NCBI RefSeq assembly: GCF_011397635.1
Contig: NC_064763.1
Coordinates: forward strand, 26,797,437 to 26,861,436
Direction: 5' to 3'
Length of the DNA stretch: 64,000 nucleotides
From: Epinephelus fuscoguttatus
Lineage: Eukaryota; Chordata; Actinopteri; Perciformes; Serranidae
The translations under genes and the position numbers were made by a program. Within the stretch, counting starts at the first letter, position 1, and every line of letters starts with the position of its first letter. Shown one piece after another: positions 47,675 to 59,293 of this stretch. The notes beneath the pieces were generated by a model. The model searched no databases. It saw only the letters and a program-made list of their open reading frames with translations, and was not told the origin of the DNA.

Positions 47675-50600
47675 ATGGCGGCTTCAACTGGCAGCAGTAA
47701 GAAGCCAGAATTATCTAAAGCTGAGTACCTTAAACGTTATTTATCCGCAGACGAAGATGCCAGGAAGTCAAAGGGGAAGCTTAAAAAGAAACGGCGTAAG
47801 GTTCCCGAGAAAGGGTGAGTCGGCGGGAGCGTTTTAATCGAGCTGTTGTCGGACAGGTTGTGTTTGTTAGCCGTTAGCCGTTAAGCTAGCCGAGGTCGCT
47901 GTTACGCCGCTCGCTGCCTTAAACTTCTTGTTTTTCGGTGAAAGTGTGTGTACTTTAACTCACTTTAACTTCTCTTGTTCAAGACTTAAAATAGTAGACG
48001 ATGACATAGACTGGAGACAGATGGTCCAAGAGGAGAAGGAGATTGAAGAGGACGAAGAGGAAGCTCCAGTGGTAAGGACTTAGCTAACGTTACCTAGCTG
48101 GCTACCTTCTGCTCATTCATTCACATGCAGTGATTAGCACGCTGACTTCTTCATGTGCGTTAACACCTGTAAGCATGCCATATAGGTTACTGTGATTGTA
48201 TTCATGTATTTTGTAATTTTCTTGGGGGAATTATGGAATTATATTACAGTTTGTAGTAAAATAAAAGTCTGGCTCAGCTAACTGTAGAAGATGTGCTTCA
48301 AAAAATCAACGCATGTCATCATGTTGATGCAAAGATCATACCGTTATTGTCTGAGGCAGTCCTACTCATTGATTTGTACTACTGCTGCAATGATCTGATA
48401 CAAGCAGAGGTTTTAAAGACAGGGTTAGCATGGAATAGATTGCATGGCAAAAAGTCTGTGATGTTTGTCAAATATTTGTCATATCACCAATCCCTGTCTT
48501 CAAAGTTCATCTTTTATGTTTGTCTACTAAGATTGCTGAGGTGATTGACGATCGACCTGAAGAAGTGAAGCAGCTGGAGGCCTTCAGAACCGGCAATAGA
48601 TGGAAAGTGATAGGAGGTAATTGATATTTGCGATCACAGTAAAGAGAAGCTTTGACTGTACACTGAACAAGCTTATTTGAGTCTTTTCTCCCAATAGCTG
48701 ATGAAAATGAAGACACAGACGAGGGGAGAGAAGGAGAGCATCAACTTTCAGAGCCTTTGGCATCGAGCAGGAATCGCCATGACTCTCCAGACTCATCCCC
48801 TCCAAGAAGAGGTCGTCACGACTCTCCAGATATATCCCCTCCAAGAAGAGGTCGCCACGATTCTCCAGACGTATCCCCTCCAAGGAGAAATCGCCATGAC
48901 TCTCCAGACATATCCCCTCCAAGAAGAGGTCGCCACGACTCTCCAGACATGTCACCTCCAAGGCAACGGTCAGGGAAGTCAGGGAAGGCGCAAAGTAAAG
49001 GTGAGTAAGTGATAGGAACACATCAACCAGAAGACCTATCAACATTGGAATACAGTATATCACCATATTTATTTATGGAAATGTATTGGAAGGAAACCTC
49101 TTAAGCTGTCTAGTTGATGTCCATCACATTTTATTGCTTGTTAATGGACGGTCAAACTGAAACATCGTTAAGTATTTTAGAAGTCATTATGGGAAGATTG
49201 ATACTTAGTAATTGCTTTGAAGTCTTAATTTGGAAAGTTATATTCATGATATCATAATTCATAGTGTAAGAAAATCCAACAATATTGTTACAGTCAAATG
49301 TGATAAATGATAAATCAGTGTATCCAATATACTGGCCAGTGTTTTTACTGTCATCCACGCCAATCAGTTTCTTCCACATGAGAATAGTACTTTCGGTTCA
49401 AGTGTTTCGTTATATAACAACTTCACTAAACACTTCATCTCTTTTATTGTCAGATTTATCCCCCGGCAGAAGAAAGCCAAGCTCATCATTATCAAATAAA
49501 AAACGTTCACCCGATTCTCGTCGCTCACCACCAGCAAAGAAGGCTCAGAACAGGCATGATTCAGATTCTGACCAGTCGCCTCCAAGGAAAAAGGCACAGA
49601 GGAGAGAAGCATCAGAATCCGACCAGTCTCCTCCAAGGAGGAGCTCAAAGGCAAGACGAGGCTCTGACTCTGACCAGTCACCACCCAGGAGGCGGCCGCG
49701 GAGTGGGAATGACTCAGATGAAGATCTGTCACCACCTCGTAGGCCTGGCCAGTCTCAGGTGAGCAAAGAGAAGGCAGAAGAGTGATATGAAATCTAATTT
49801 GCCTGAAAGTGCTGTGTGTGCAATATCCAATCGATCCCATGTTGTTTTACCTGTTTTCTTCTCAGGGTCCAAGGATGCTTTCTGGTGGGAAGGCAGGTCT
49901 GGTTTCTGCAGATGTTTTAAGGAAGGAGCAGGCGGACAACCGGCGCAGAGAAAAAAACAACAAGCCACTGGAAGGTTTGCTCAGCTTTTCTTTTTTTAAA
50001 GATGCTTTTCCTTCACAGCTGTTAATGACAGAGCTCGCAGGACTATTCATCTCATATAATCTACATGATCCATGCATACTCTAAATGTCTTTGGTCATAG
50101 TTGTGACTAGTTCTTGTGAAGTTGAATGATGCAGTGGATGACATTTAACACCAATTTTCCTGCTATTACTAGACGAATCCCGCAATGCTGAGACGGTGTT
50201 CCGAGACAAGAGTGGTAAAAGGAGGGATTTGGATACAGAGAGAGAGGAAAAGAAGAGGAAAGCTGGAGAAAAAGCAGCAAAGGATGAAAAATACGCTCAG
50301 TGGGGGAGAGGGTAAGTCTGCACAAGATTGTCACACATAAGAAAAGACCATAGAGTGTGATTGTGACCACATGAAGACCTGAAATGTTTTGTGTGCTGAC
50401 TTGTTTGATCAAAGTCAACGTGTGTTTATAGGTTGGCCCAGGGCCAGATGCATCAACAGAAACTTGAAGATGCAGTGCTTGAAGCCCAAAAGCCGCTGGC
50501 ACGTCACCGAGATGACGAGGATCTTGACCGCATGTTGAGAGAGCAGGAAAGGGAGGGAGATCCGATGGCTGCGATGCTCAGACGTAAAAAGGACCGCAAC

Positions 50601-52738
50601 ACAAAGACACAAGGTTACATATGTGTGCTTTGTTCTCTGAGCAGAGTGTTGCAAAATGGTTCTTTACCATTTATAGTGTAAAAATTATATTTTTGTTTTG
50701 CAGACAAACCTCGATACAAAGGCCCAGCACCACCTCCAAACCGCTTCAATATTCTGCCAGGCTATCGCTGGGATGGAGTTGACAGGTACAGTTTCTGTGT
50801 GAGTCTACCAAAAGAGGGATGCATTTGTAATGTGATTAATGTGACCACATGTCCCTCTTCTGTCATATATACTATTCTCTTACATGTCATGCAGTTGTTT
50901 TAAGTAATTGTACAACAATAGTGATCACAGTTTTGGCCTCCACATTAAAGGGAAATTTCGGTTTATTTCAACCTGTCTCCTATCGTCCTAAATTTGTTTC
51001 AAGTGACTAGTGACATAAAAATAATAGTTAGCATGTTAGCCGTTAGCCTAGATACAGCCGGGGCGTATAGTCAGAGCTGTTAAAACGTAAGTGAACGGGC
51101 ATACTTCAAGTGCAAAGTTAGTCCACTAAACAAGCTTTTTTTCCACAAAGACTGCCTCATATCGTTAGGATAAATGTCAGAGAACATCTAGAAAACGACA
51201 TGTAAACGTGTTGTCTTACCTTACCGGTGTGCTGCCATGTTTGTTTACCATTTAGCTCTGCTTTCCAAAGCGCGGCTGAAATATCGCGAGAACAAGCAGC
51301 GATCTCATACCATGCCTGAAATCTCGCGAGCTCTAGATAAAGCCCAGCTGGATACTACTCCAGGTGGAGGTGTCTCGTCCTCGGTCACATCCAGACCTTG
51401 AAAATAAGGCTGCAACCAGTCCTATTCCTTGCAACAGAGGCATTCCTCTTCTGTGGGCACTGGCGCACAGCATTCACAGGTACACCACCAATCTCCAGAG
51501 CTACGCAGCCTTGCAGCAGCCATTCCTCCTCTCTCGTTCTCTACCTGTTGCGCCTCTCTCTCTCCTCCTCCGTTCTTCAATTTCACAAAGCTCTTTGTCA
51601 GTGTATTCTGGCTCAAATAAATAAGGGCGGCCATCAAACTCTCCAAAATCAAATTCCTCCACCAGAAAGTCGAAGTCTGGCAAAAAGTCAGCCATTATTC
51701 TATAAATCTTTCATAAAATAAATGAATGAACTTTTCAGGCTACTGTCCGGTTCTGCCTTCCAGCTGTCGCTGCTTGTTCTCGCGATATTTCGGCCGCGCT
51801 TTGGAAAGCAGAGCTAAATGGTAAACAATTTATTTGAGCCAGAATACACTGACGAAGAGCCTCGTGAAACTGAAGAACGGAGGAGGAGAGAGAGAGGCGC
51901 AACAGGTAACGTTAGAGGACGAGAGAGGAGGAATGGCTGCTGCAAGGCTGCGTAGCTCTGGAGATTGGTGGTGTACCTGTGAATGCTGTGCCCCAGTGCC
52001 CACAGAAGAGGAATGCCTCTGTTGCAAGGAATAGGACTGGTTGCAGCCTTATTTTCAAGGTCTGGATGTGACCGAGGACGAGACACCTCCACCTGGAGTA
52101 ATGTTAGTATCCAGCTGGGCTTTATCTAGAGCTCGCGAGATTTCAGGCATGGTATGAGATCGCTGCTTGTTCTCGCGATATTTCAGCCGCGCTTTGGAAA
52201 GCAGAGCTAAATGGTAAACAAACATGGTAGCACACCGGTAAGGTAAGACAACACGTTTACATGTCGTTTTCTAGATGTTCTCTGACATTTATCCTAACGA
52301 TATGAGGCGATCTTTGTGGGAAAAAAAGCTTGTTTAGTGGACTAACTTTGCACTTGAAGTATGCCCGTTCACTTACGTTTTAACAGGTCTGACACTACTA
52401 TGCGCCCTGGCTGTATCTAGGCTAACGGCTAACATGCTAACTATTATTTTTATGTCATTAGTCACTTGGAACAAATTTAGGACGATAGGAGACAGGTTGA
52501 AATAAATAAACCGAAATTTCCCTTTAAATTGAACCTGTTTGGGAGCGTTACTGAAGGTTTGCTTTGGTGCATCAAATCAAAGATGGAGTTGAGGGTGTGA
52601 TTGGTAGAATTAACGGTGGTATTTTATTTGTATGTGTCTTGCAGATCAAATGGTTTTGAAAAGAAACGCTACTCCCGAATTGCAGATAAAAAGGCTGGCC
52701 AGGAGGCAGCATATAAATGGAGCGTGGAGGACATGTAA
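47675..52738 (+). CDS. bud13: BUD13 homologue, RES complex splicing factor
   Basis: BUD13 is a subunit of the RES (retention and splicing) complex of the activated spliceosome in the nucleus. Ten coding exons: 47675-47814, 47984-48071, 48532-48616, 48698-49000, 49454-49758, 49866-49974, 50173-50311, 50432-50613, 50704-50785, 52645-52738. All are GT/AG and phases join to 508 aa. The N-terminus [16 protein letters not shown] and DDDIDWRQM, and the C-terminus [29 protein letters not shown] and [10 protein letters not shown], are the family signatures. The middle is low complexity: five 13-residue RHDSPD-SPPRR repeats in exon 4 and four DSDQSPPR-type repeats in exon 5, sites of the SR/SP type expected to be phosphorylated. 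Exon 3 is read from ATTGCTGAG after CTACTAAG; a start at GTGATT is possible but fits the family less well. The last intron hosts the second palindromic element. Confidence 0.95.
48768..48972 (+). repeat. 39-bp coding repeat in bud13 exon 4
   Basis: Five tandem units of 39 bases, each CGNCANGACTCTCCAGA-like and coding RHDSPD-x-SPPRR-x. Differences are mostly synonymous or at the residue after SPD (S, I, V, I, M). Unit number may vary between alleles. Confidence 0.85.
51422..51695 (-). pseudogene. P2X7 intracellular-domain-like ORF, left half of element copy 2
   Basis: Two overlapping frames. One starts at 51695 with [20 protein letters not shown] and reads [19 protein letters not shown]. The other (from 51652 to 51422) ends [20 protein letters not shown] then CLCCKE and a TAG. 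Together they correspond to an acidic N-terminus plus the Cys-rich domain, separated by one frame change near 51540. A GTAGAG after CAACAG at that point could be an old splice donor, but no acceptor at a sensible distance was seen. Confidence 0.6.
51834..52034 (+). pseudogene. P2X7 intracellular-domain-like ORF, right half of element copy 2
   Basis: Inverted partner of the previous entry and nearly identical to 36174-36374. It reads [20 protein letters not shown] and CCKE then TAG, with [10 protein letters not shown] beyond. It lacks the MADF start found in the other half, the same asymmetry as in copy 1. Confidence 0.6.
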
Positions 52739-53025
52739 TGGCAATCAGGAACTGATGGATCAGGAGCAGAGCTGAGGAGCAGACAGCTCATCCATCCACG
52801 ACAACTGCAGATTACACACATCTATTGAAGAGAACTGACTTTTTTGAATAGACTGAGAAAACTTTTGTTCAACTTTCAATGCTGTTTAATACTGTACATT
52901 AGATATCAGATTATAGTAAATTGATAAAACACAAAAATAACTGTACATAGCAGGGAAGTGACAGCGTCTTTATCATTTTGTAATAACTGAGTCTTGTGGA
53001 GCCAAAAAATGTTTTTCACTGTTTT

Positions 53026-53031
53026 ATTAAA
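53026..53031 (+). terminator. Probable bud13 polyadenylation signal
   Basis: ATTAAA about 290 bases after the bud13 stop, followed by a T-rich/GT-rich stretch (TTTTTTTTAAGTATTGTG). Confidence 0.45.
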
Positions 53032-53165
53032 TCATGTTTTTTTTAAGTATTGTGCCCTGTGTCACAAGTGTTCACACACAGAAATGAAATTCTGAATTCA
53101 CAGGTATAGAGTTGACATTCAGTCATTTCATGTTATGGAGCTTTAGTGTACTTTGGTGCACTGAA

Positions 53166-53457
53166 AAAAGGGCGGCATGGTAGAGCAGTGGTTAGCACTT
53201 TTCACTTCACAGCAAGAAGGTTTTAGGTTTAAGCCTGCCACCCGGACGGGGACCCTCTCTTAGATTAATTGGTGACTCTAAATTGCACACAGGTGTGACT
53301 GTGAGCATACATGGTTGTCTCAGCCCTGTGATAGTCAAACTGTCCAGAGTGTACCCTGCCTCTCACCCAGTGTCAGGTGGGATAGGCTCCAGCCTCCCCA
53401 TGACCCCAACAGGATAAGTGTTTACAGATAATAAATCAGTGAGTGAATGAATGAAAA
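53166..53457 (+). mobile_element. tRNA-like SINE insertion with 10-bp target-site duplication
   Basis: Same family as 21492-21870 but in plus orientation and internally shortened. The head is GGGCGGCATGGTAGAGCAGT; the tail is GTGAGTGAATGAATGA. GTGCACTGAA occurs at 53156-53165 and 53458-53467 as the target duplication. It is more diverged than the other copy (its B-box region reads TTTAGGTTTAAGCC). Confidence 0.8.
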
Positions 53458-53477
53458 GTGCACTGAACAAAATACAG

Positions 53478-53480
<3 letters not shown>

Positions 53481-53554
<74 letters not shown>
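53481..53554. repeat. (AT)n microsatellite
   Basis: 37 uninterrupted AT units just beyond the SINE, between bud13 and snrnp35. A shorter (TA)n tract lies at about 54003-54022. Confidence 0.98.
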
Positions 53555-53556
<2 letters not shown>

Positions 53557-54331
53557 TCTGTAGACCCTGAAGACATTTAAACATAGGTTTATATAGTAGG
53601 TGGACCTTTAGTGGGGATTGTTAAGTCAAACTTCTGTTTTCAAGGTCAAGAGAGACATTCTAGCCTTAGCTTTTAAGACAATATGAATAAGAAGTCCCTA
53701 AAAGTACTATGGATTAAATCATAACAGTCAAGCTCACCGCTCAGCAGATTATGACAACTGAGCAAACTCCACTGACTGATGAAGATTGTGGTTTAATGAT
53801 CACAGGCTCTCGAAAAAAAAAAGTAGTTTGTGGGCCTTAAATTGGGATCATTGAGTGAAATTCTAACTTTGTATTTCAAACACTTAGTTTACGTGTGTGT
53901 TATAGATGACACTGAAAGCACCTTGGGAAATGTTCCGAGTATATGGGCACATTTTCTGTTCCAGAACTGACGACACTACAATATAATGAGGCTCATTTAG
54001 GTGTATATATATATATATATATCAAGTTTGAGATTTACTTCTCTGGTTTCTGGCTTTGAGAGAGAGTAGTTCATACAAATATTGACTGAACTTTCCTAAG
54101 CCATGGAAATAACTTACATTTTAATTTAGGTCACGTTCCCCTTTAATCGCGTTAGGAACCTTAAAAGGTGACGGACCGGAAGTCTACGGAATGTTTATAT
54201 TGTTGCACGCGCATTAACCGTTGGATATTTTCTGTTGGGGTAAATTGCAGGAATGAAACATTAAACGGGATTAATGGGGGTCTGTGGCTAATTATTAGTT
54301 AATGTAGCGCCTGTATTGAAGAAGGAGGAAC

Positions 54332-55039
54332 ATGGTTGACTGGAGTCCGATAGCGAAGGTGTACGACCCGCTGAAAGCTGGCAGCATCGACGGCACGGAC
54401 GTGGAGCCCCATGACCGGGCGGTATGGAGGGCTATGGGTGCGCGCTACAAGCCCAACAAAGGCGTCGTGGGAGACCCGCTGCTCACCCTGTTTGTGTCCC
54501 GTCTGAACCCCCAGACTACAGAGGACAAACTGCACCAAGTGTTCTCCAAGTACGGAGACATTCAGCGGCTCCGGCTGGTCCGGGACATCGTCACGGGCTT
54601 CTCCAAAGGATACGCCTTCATTGAATACAAGGAGGAGCGGTCGGTTGTCCGGGCCCGCCGGGACGCCAACAAGCTGGTGGTGGACCAGCACGAGTTGTTT
54701 GTGGATTTTGAGCAAGAGAGGACCCTCAAAGGGTGGGTCCCCCGGCGGCTTGGTGGCGGGCAGGGGGGGAAGAAAGAGTCCGGACAGCTGCGGTTTGGTG
54801 GCAGAGACAGACCTTTCCGTAAACCCATTAACCTCGCGGTCGGTCCGGTGCATGAACGGGGAGGCGGTGGTGGAGGGAGGGAGTGGGATAGACAAGGGGT
54901 GAGGGACAGGGAGGACCGGGACCGACACAGAGAGGCCGAGTGGGGCAGCAGCAGAGGGAGGAGAGATGACTGGGACAGAGGCAGGGAGAGGGATGACCGC
55001 AGACACGGAGACAGGAGCAGGCACCGGGACAGAAGATGA
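54332..55039 (+). CDS. snrnp35: U11/U12 small nuclear ribonucleoprotein 35 kDa protein
   Basis: RNA-binding subunit of the U11/U12 di-snRNP of the minor spliceosome, which recognises U12-type introns; nuclear. One uninterrupted ORF of 235 aa, close to the human 246 aa; the human coding region is also in a single exon. The N-terminus WSPIAKVYDPLKAGSIDGTD and DRAVWRAM is diagnostic. An RRM spans about residues 50-130 with RNP2 LFVSRL and RNP1 KGYAFIEY, followed by ERTLKGW, PRRLGGG and RFGGRDRPFRKPINL. The C-terminal 70 residues are rich in Arg/Asp/Glu/Gly with RD/RE dipeptides, typical of spliceosomal proteins. The start is the first ATG of the conserved N-terminus. The long antisense ORF over the same bases is a shadow. 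Confidence 0.96.
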   Translation: MVDWSPIAKVYDPLKAGSIDGTDVEPHDRAVWRAMGARYKPNKGVVGDPLLTLFVSRLNPQTTEDKLHQVFSKYGDIQRLRLVRDIVTGFSKGYAFIEYKEERSVVRARRDANKLVVDQHELFVDFEQERTLKGWVPRRLGGGQGGKKESGQLRFGGRDRPFRKPINLAVGPVHERGGGGGGREWDRQGVRDREDRDRHREAEWGSSRGRRDDWDRGRERDDRRHGDRSRHRDRR

Positions 55040-55933
55040 AGCCCATATCTTTAACACCGGAGATAATCTCACCCCTTTTAAAGGTGATCTGTGATCTGTC
55101 TGTGACGGATGATTGATCCACAGTCCAGCTGCCTGCCTCCAGTGGAGGAAGTTTATGCCAATTGTGGAGTGAAGAGGAGTGTCAGCTCACTTCAGCCAAA
55201 TTTGCACACAGGAGACTGGACTGACAGACTAAACATTTCAGTCACAGAGCACATTCTTATGTTATCATTAATTCGGGTTGGGTGTGGAATCAGGGCTGCA
55301 ACTAGTATTGTTTTCATTACCAGTTAATCCTGATTTTGTGTAGGAAATGTCAGAAAAACGTGAACAATGTACATCCCAGTTTCTCGAAGTCCAAGTTGAT
55401 CAGTTATTTTTCTGATCATTGCAGCTCTGTGTGGACTGACAAGTTTTCTGGTTGACACTCATCCAGTTGCACTGTATGGTAATGGGATGTCGATCTGGAG
55501 CTGCCTTTTTCAGCTCTTGAGTATTTCTCAGGGAAATCTGACTGACATGAAAACATGGCTTTTGTAGTGTAAATTCAGCGACAACAACAGTGTAACAATT
55601 CACCAAATTTTTTAAAAAATGCACCGTAAGTAGAAATGATTGACTTCTCAAAAAAAAATTTTTTACAGTGTGTGTTTTCCAACCAAGTGAAGCCTTATAA
55701 ACTTTACAAAACACAAGCTTGAAAAGCAGAAACTGCAGCTGAATACACAAAATGTCATTATTTTTACTACCATCCACAGAGTACACAAAGTAGATCAGAT
55801 TGTATCTGTTGCACATTGTCTCTTTTCATAAGTACAACAATTCACTTTCTGTTTTGAAATCTTAAGTATCACAGTGTTGAAACACTGTAAGATTTCTTAA
55901 AACAGGAAGTTTACCAATGTAGCCTCTCTGTGT
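55040..55933. other. 3' flank of snrnp35
   Basis: Probable 3' UTR followed by A/T-rich intergenic DNA. No clear polyadenylation signal or repeat was identified. The minus-strand ORF at 55400-55816 has no recognisable domain. Confidence 0.4.
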
Positions 55934-56364
55934 CAGTGGTTCTCAAGTGGTGTGCCGTGAGATTTTCTGACAGCCACACATAATTACTGCAATATTCAAC
56001 TGTGCCTCTACAAAGAGTTATGAATTATTTTTTTAATCAGTATGTTGTGTGCACCCATTTCCAAATAAAGAGACGAACTCTACCCAAAAAATGTGATTTT
56101 AATTTAATTTAAAAAACCTTCACAGGACCTTCTTGTTGCCGTTCATGCGAGGGAATTGTAAGTGTGTGACACATCACTTTATCCTACATTATTTCCCTTT
56201 TAAATGGATGTGTTAATGGTTGTCAGCTGTTATTTGATATAAGTAAATAAAAACAAACATTCATGTCATGATAAGAGTGATGACATAGGTTATAGAGTCT
56301 ATTGTGCCTTGAGATTTTGGTACCCTTTGGAGTGCCTTGGGCACAAACAGTTTGAAAACCACTG
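55934..56364. mobile_element. Non-autonomous hAT-like MITE with 8-bp TSD
   Basis: Starts CAGTGGTTCTCAA and ends TTTGAAAACCACTG, near-complementary ends of the well-known hAT type. The flanks CTCTGTGT (55926-55933) and CTCTATGT (56365-56372) match in 7 of 8 positions. It has no coding capacity. Confidence 0.8.
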
Positions 56365-56372
56365 CTCTATGT

Positions 56373-57316
56373 CATACATGCTTTACTGATGAAGATTTTT
56401 AAAGTGTCATACTGGGTAAAAGGCCACCGATGAGGATTTGTGCAACACTGACTCCATACACAAGGGCAGAAAACCAAATAAACCAAAAATAATTTTAACA
56501 CAATGGTGTCACTTTTCATCTTCCTGGAAAATTAAGATTTTATTCTGTTGTTACTATGGGTTGAATTTTGCTCGATGAAAGAAGCAGTTAAATGTAATTT
56601 CTTGTGTTTTATATATCGTTCTGCCACTAGTAGGTTTGCTTTGTAATTGTGATCCAACATATTAAGCTTCAGCCAAATGTCAAAGGTCAACAATCTGGAT
56701 TCTAAAAGTCTGTCATTTGCCATTAAAACATGTTCAGATATTTCCTAAAGTGCTCATTTGTGTTTGAACTTACATTTTCATGCTGTCAGAACAGAACAAA
56801 AATGCATAAAATCATATACTGAATAGCATATCTTTAAACATACATTGTTTGATTTAAAAGTTATCTAGCTCAGCTGTTTGATTCCTACATCATGTTTCAG
56901 CCATGAGTCACTGGGTGGGTTGTTTTCACCCAAGCTGACTGCATGTCTGCCTGAAGTCATCAATAGGAAATGTTAAAGTCATCTATTTTTTTAAAAAAAA
57001 AAAAAAAAAAAAAAGGTCTGGTGTTAGCATTAGATTATCAAGTCTTATCCTGTGACTCCGTGTCCTGGACACATCATCAGTCCATTAGCTCATCAGACTG
57101 ACCTGATGCTGGGAAATTCATCAGATGTTATATGAGGTGAAGCTAAATGTGAGAAAGGAGTTTGTCTGAAAGGAAGTGACTCCTGAGTAACCCTGATGTA
57201 ACAGAGTAAACAAAAGCAACTAAAGAATCTGATTATAAAAACAAATGTGTGAGATTGATAGGGTTCAATAGCCAGCTGATTGAATATAATAACTTTAAAC
57301 ATGACTGTTTTTGACA
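56373..57316. other. Intergenic, 3' flank of the unnamed gene at 57317-59293
   Basis: A/T-rich with an A-run at about 56993-57014. On the minus strand this is downstream of the next gene and probably includes its 3' UTR. Nothing else is recognised. Confidence 0.4.
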
Positions 57317-59293
57317 TCATTTTTTCTCTCTTAGCCTCCCAGCACTCCTGAGATCCATCATGGGCCAAATGGGGTAATGCTCTCTCTGCATGGTGCTAAA
57401 TTCAATCCTGTGAACAGAAACACATACACTGATGAGCTGCTCTACATTCAGCTGTAGCGCACTGTGATGTTGACAGCCTCACTCTCACCTGAAGGCAGGG
57501 TTGATGCCGATGTTGTCTGGCTGTGGGAATGCAGGTGTTCGCCTCCTGTGGCTCGAGGATGGAGGAGGGAAATCTTTCTGGTACTGAGACTGCATCTCTG
57601 TCACGTGTGGTTCAGTTGTCACTGCTGTCTGATCATGGTCGCCCTCTTGCTCGTCCTCCCCTGGCTCCCCGTCCCTGCTGCTGTTTCCTCTTCCTGTTTG
57701 TCTCGAGGATGTGGGATGAGAACGGCGAGACCCCTGTTGTGTGTGCGGGGCGATATGATCACCTGAAGGGTAATGACAACATCAGTAAGGGTTTCATTTC
57801 ATACACAGTAATGGATAATCCTATGAATCTTTTTTTCAGCGTCTATGGAGGCAACATTTGGAAAAAAAATTAGAACTCCTTCTAACTGTTGTTGTTGACA
57901 CATCCCAAATGATTTCCCCTTCTTCAAGTCTTCTACTTTCATATAAGTAGAAGAAGACTTAATATAAAAATAGTTAAACCTGGAGAGCACCATCTTCTCC
58001 CAGTGTCAAGTATGTTCTCCCTGCGTTCCACCTCTCCCTTCATGTATGCCAGCTAGATGAAATTGTGTTTAAATGGAGTTTGAATCTGATATGTTTGAAA
58101 AATGCTGGGCCAGTGAGGCAAGAAAAAAACCATATATTATGGGTCCTTGAAAAGTCATGGAAAAGCTTTGAAAGTTTGCCCATTTCATTGGTTTCAAAGC
58201 ATCTTGCCAGAGGACTGCAGCTGAAAATTAGCCAGCTGGCTAACACTGGCACATTTACAGAAATGTTGATTAATGTGCTTTGTCCTTATAAATAAAATAA
58301 AATAAATTACATTAAATGATAATGTGTGGGCACCCTGGTCCTCGACATTGGACCTTTAAGCGTTAGTAACTGTATTGTTATTATTTCATTTTAATGACCG
58401 TATGCCTGATTAAACCATTACATAAAAGAACTCAGAAACTCACTTTCCTAATCTCCACCCACACATACACAGCTAAAACTTTTCCAAAACACACACATAG
58501 TACATCCATTAAACACAACACATACTGACTCACACCTTATCTTAAAACAGACAGAATGAGTTTACTCTCTAGGCTGAGATAAGACCGCAGACCTTTGCCT
58601 CTGTCTTGTTGTGAGACGGGTCTGAAGCAGAAAGCTTCTCGTGATGTGGTCTCCATCTTAGCGGGAGTGTCCGGGTAGAGGAGAAATCCTGGGGAAGTCA
58701 GGACAAACCAGAGAGGGTGAAAAGTGCTCTTTAAAAGTGCCTGATTACAGGAATTAATCAGGCACTTTGAGAAGTCAAATTAGGTCAGTGTTTGTAAATG
58801 CCTTTCTCTTTAACAAACTACTTTGGAGTAGTCAACACGTCACTGCTGGACTAACTTCACTTAACATTTGCTGAACTCCTTTAAATCAGGTATTTTTTAT
58901 TTTAGCGTTTGAACTGGAAAAACCCCAAGCCAATAGTCTATCCTTGTAAAATATAGTGACGTCAGCTGTGGGCCCAGTTACTTTGAACCCAGTTAAAATA
59001 ACTGCATAGCAGTGATGCTGAAGTCATCTTCAAATCCAAACAGCAAACCAAATTTATTTTTAAAACACCATGGGGAGCACTTATCCAACATGAGCCACAA
59101 TGTATTTTAACAGAAGAATAATCTGGGTGGATTAAAGTGAGAATGAGTCATCACAGAACATCACAAACTCTGATGTCTGATGCTGCAGACATTTACCTGC
59201 CACTGCCGGCGGTTCCCCCCTGTAGGTTCGACTGCGCTGAAAGAATTCATAGTGGCGGCGGGGGTTTTGTCGGTTGGCATTTTTGATGAACAT
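57317..59293 (-). CDS. Unnamed four-exon gene, 185 aa, possible ciliary microtubule-associated protein
   Basis: I do not recognise a named orthologue. Four exons join in phase: 59197-59293, 58593-58688, 57489-57762 and 57317-57407. The ATG at 59293 is preceded in frame by a TAG 18 bases upstream. The product begins MFIKNANRQNPRRHYEFFQR, then SRTYRGEPPAVAG and LLYPDTPAKMETTSREAFC. A low-complexity Gln/Glu/Asp/Ser stretch follows, then QSQYQKDFPPP, RRRTPAFPQPDNIGINPAFR and a C-terminus STMQREHYPIW...GRLREKK. The recurrent pattern S/T-T-x-R-E-x-F/Y and Y-x-x-D/F-F-P with PDN resembles the short repeats of SAXO/MDM1-type and axonemal microtubule inner proteins; this is a resemblance only. Exons 1, 3 and 4 have good splice sites; the exon 2 donor (AAAG then GTCTGC) is weak. 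No signal peptide, TM segment or catalytic motif is seen. Confidence 0.55.

Larger units (their letters stand above)
50949..52523 (-). mobile_element. Palindromic TTAA element with paired P2X7-like domain ORFs, copy 2
   Basis: TTAA at 50945-50948 and 52524-52527 flank ends AGGGAAATTTCGG and CCGAAATTTCCCT, exact complements. The two halves form a near-complete palindrome of about 1.57 kb in the last bud13 intron. The unpaired centre near 51690-51830 is the reverse complement of the centre of copy 1. By eye the two copies differ at scattered positions and a few small indels, so they look recent. No transposase is present. Confidence 0.87.

Noticed and set aside
54299-55072. 257-aa minus-strand ORF, rich in Pro, Ser and Val
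   Set aside because: It is the antisense shadow of snrnp35. Its composition reflects the reversed Arg/Gly/Asp codons of that gene, and it has no domain of its own.
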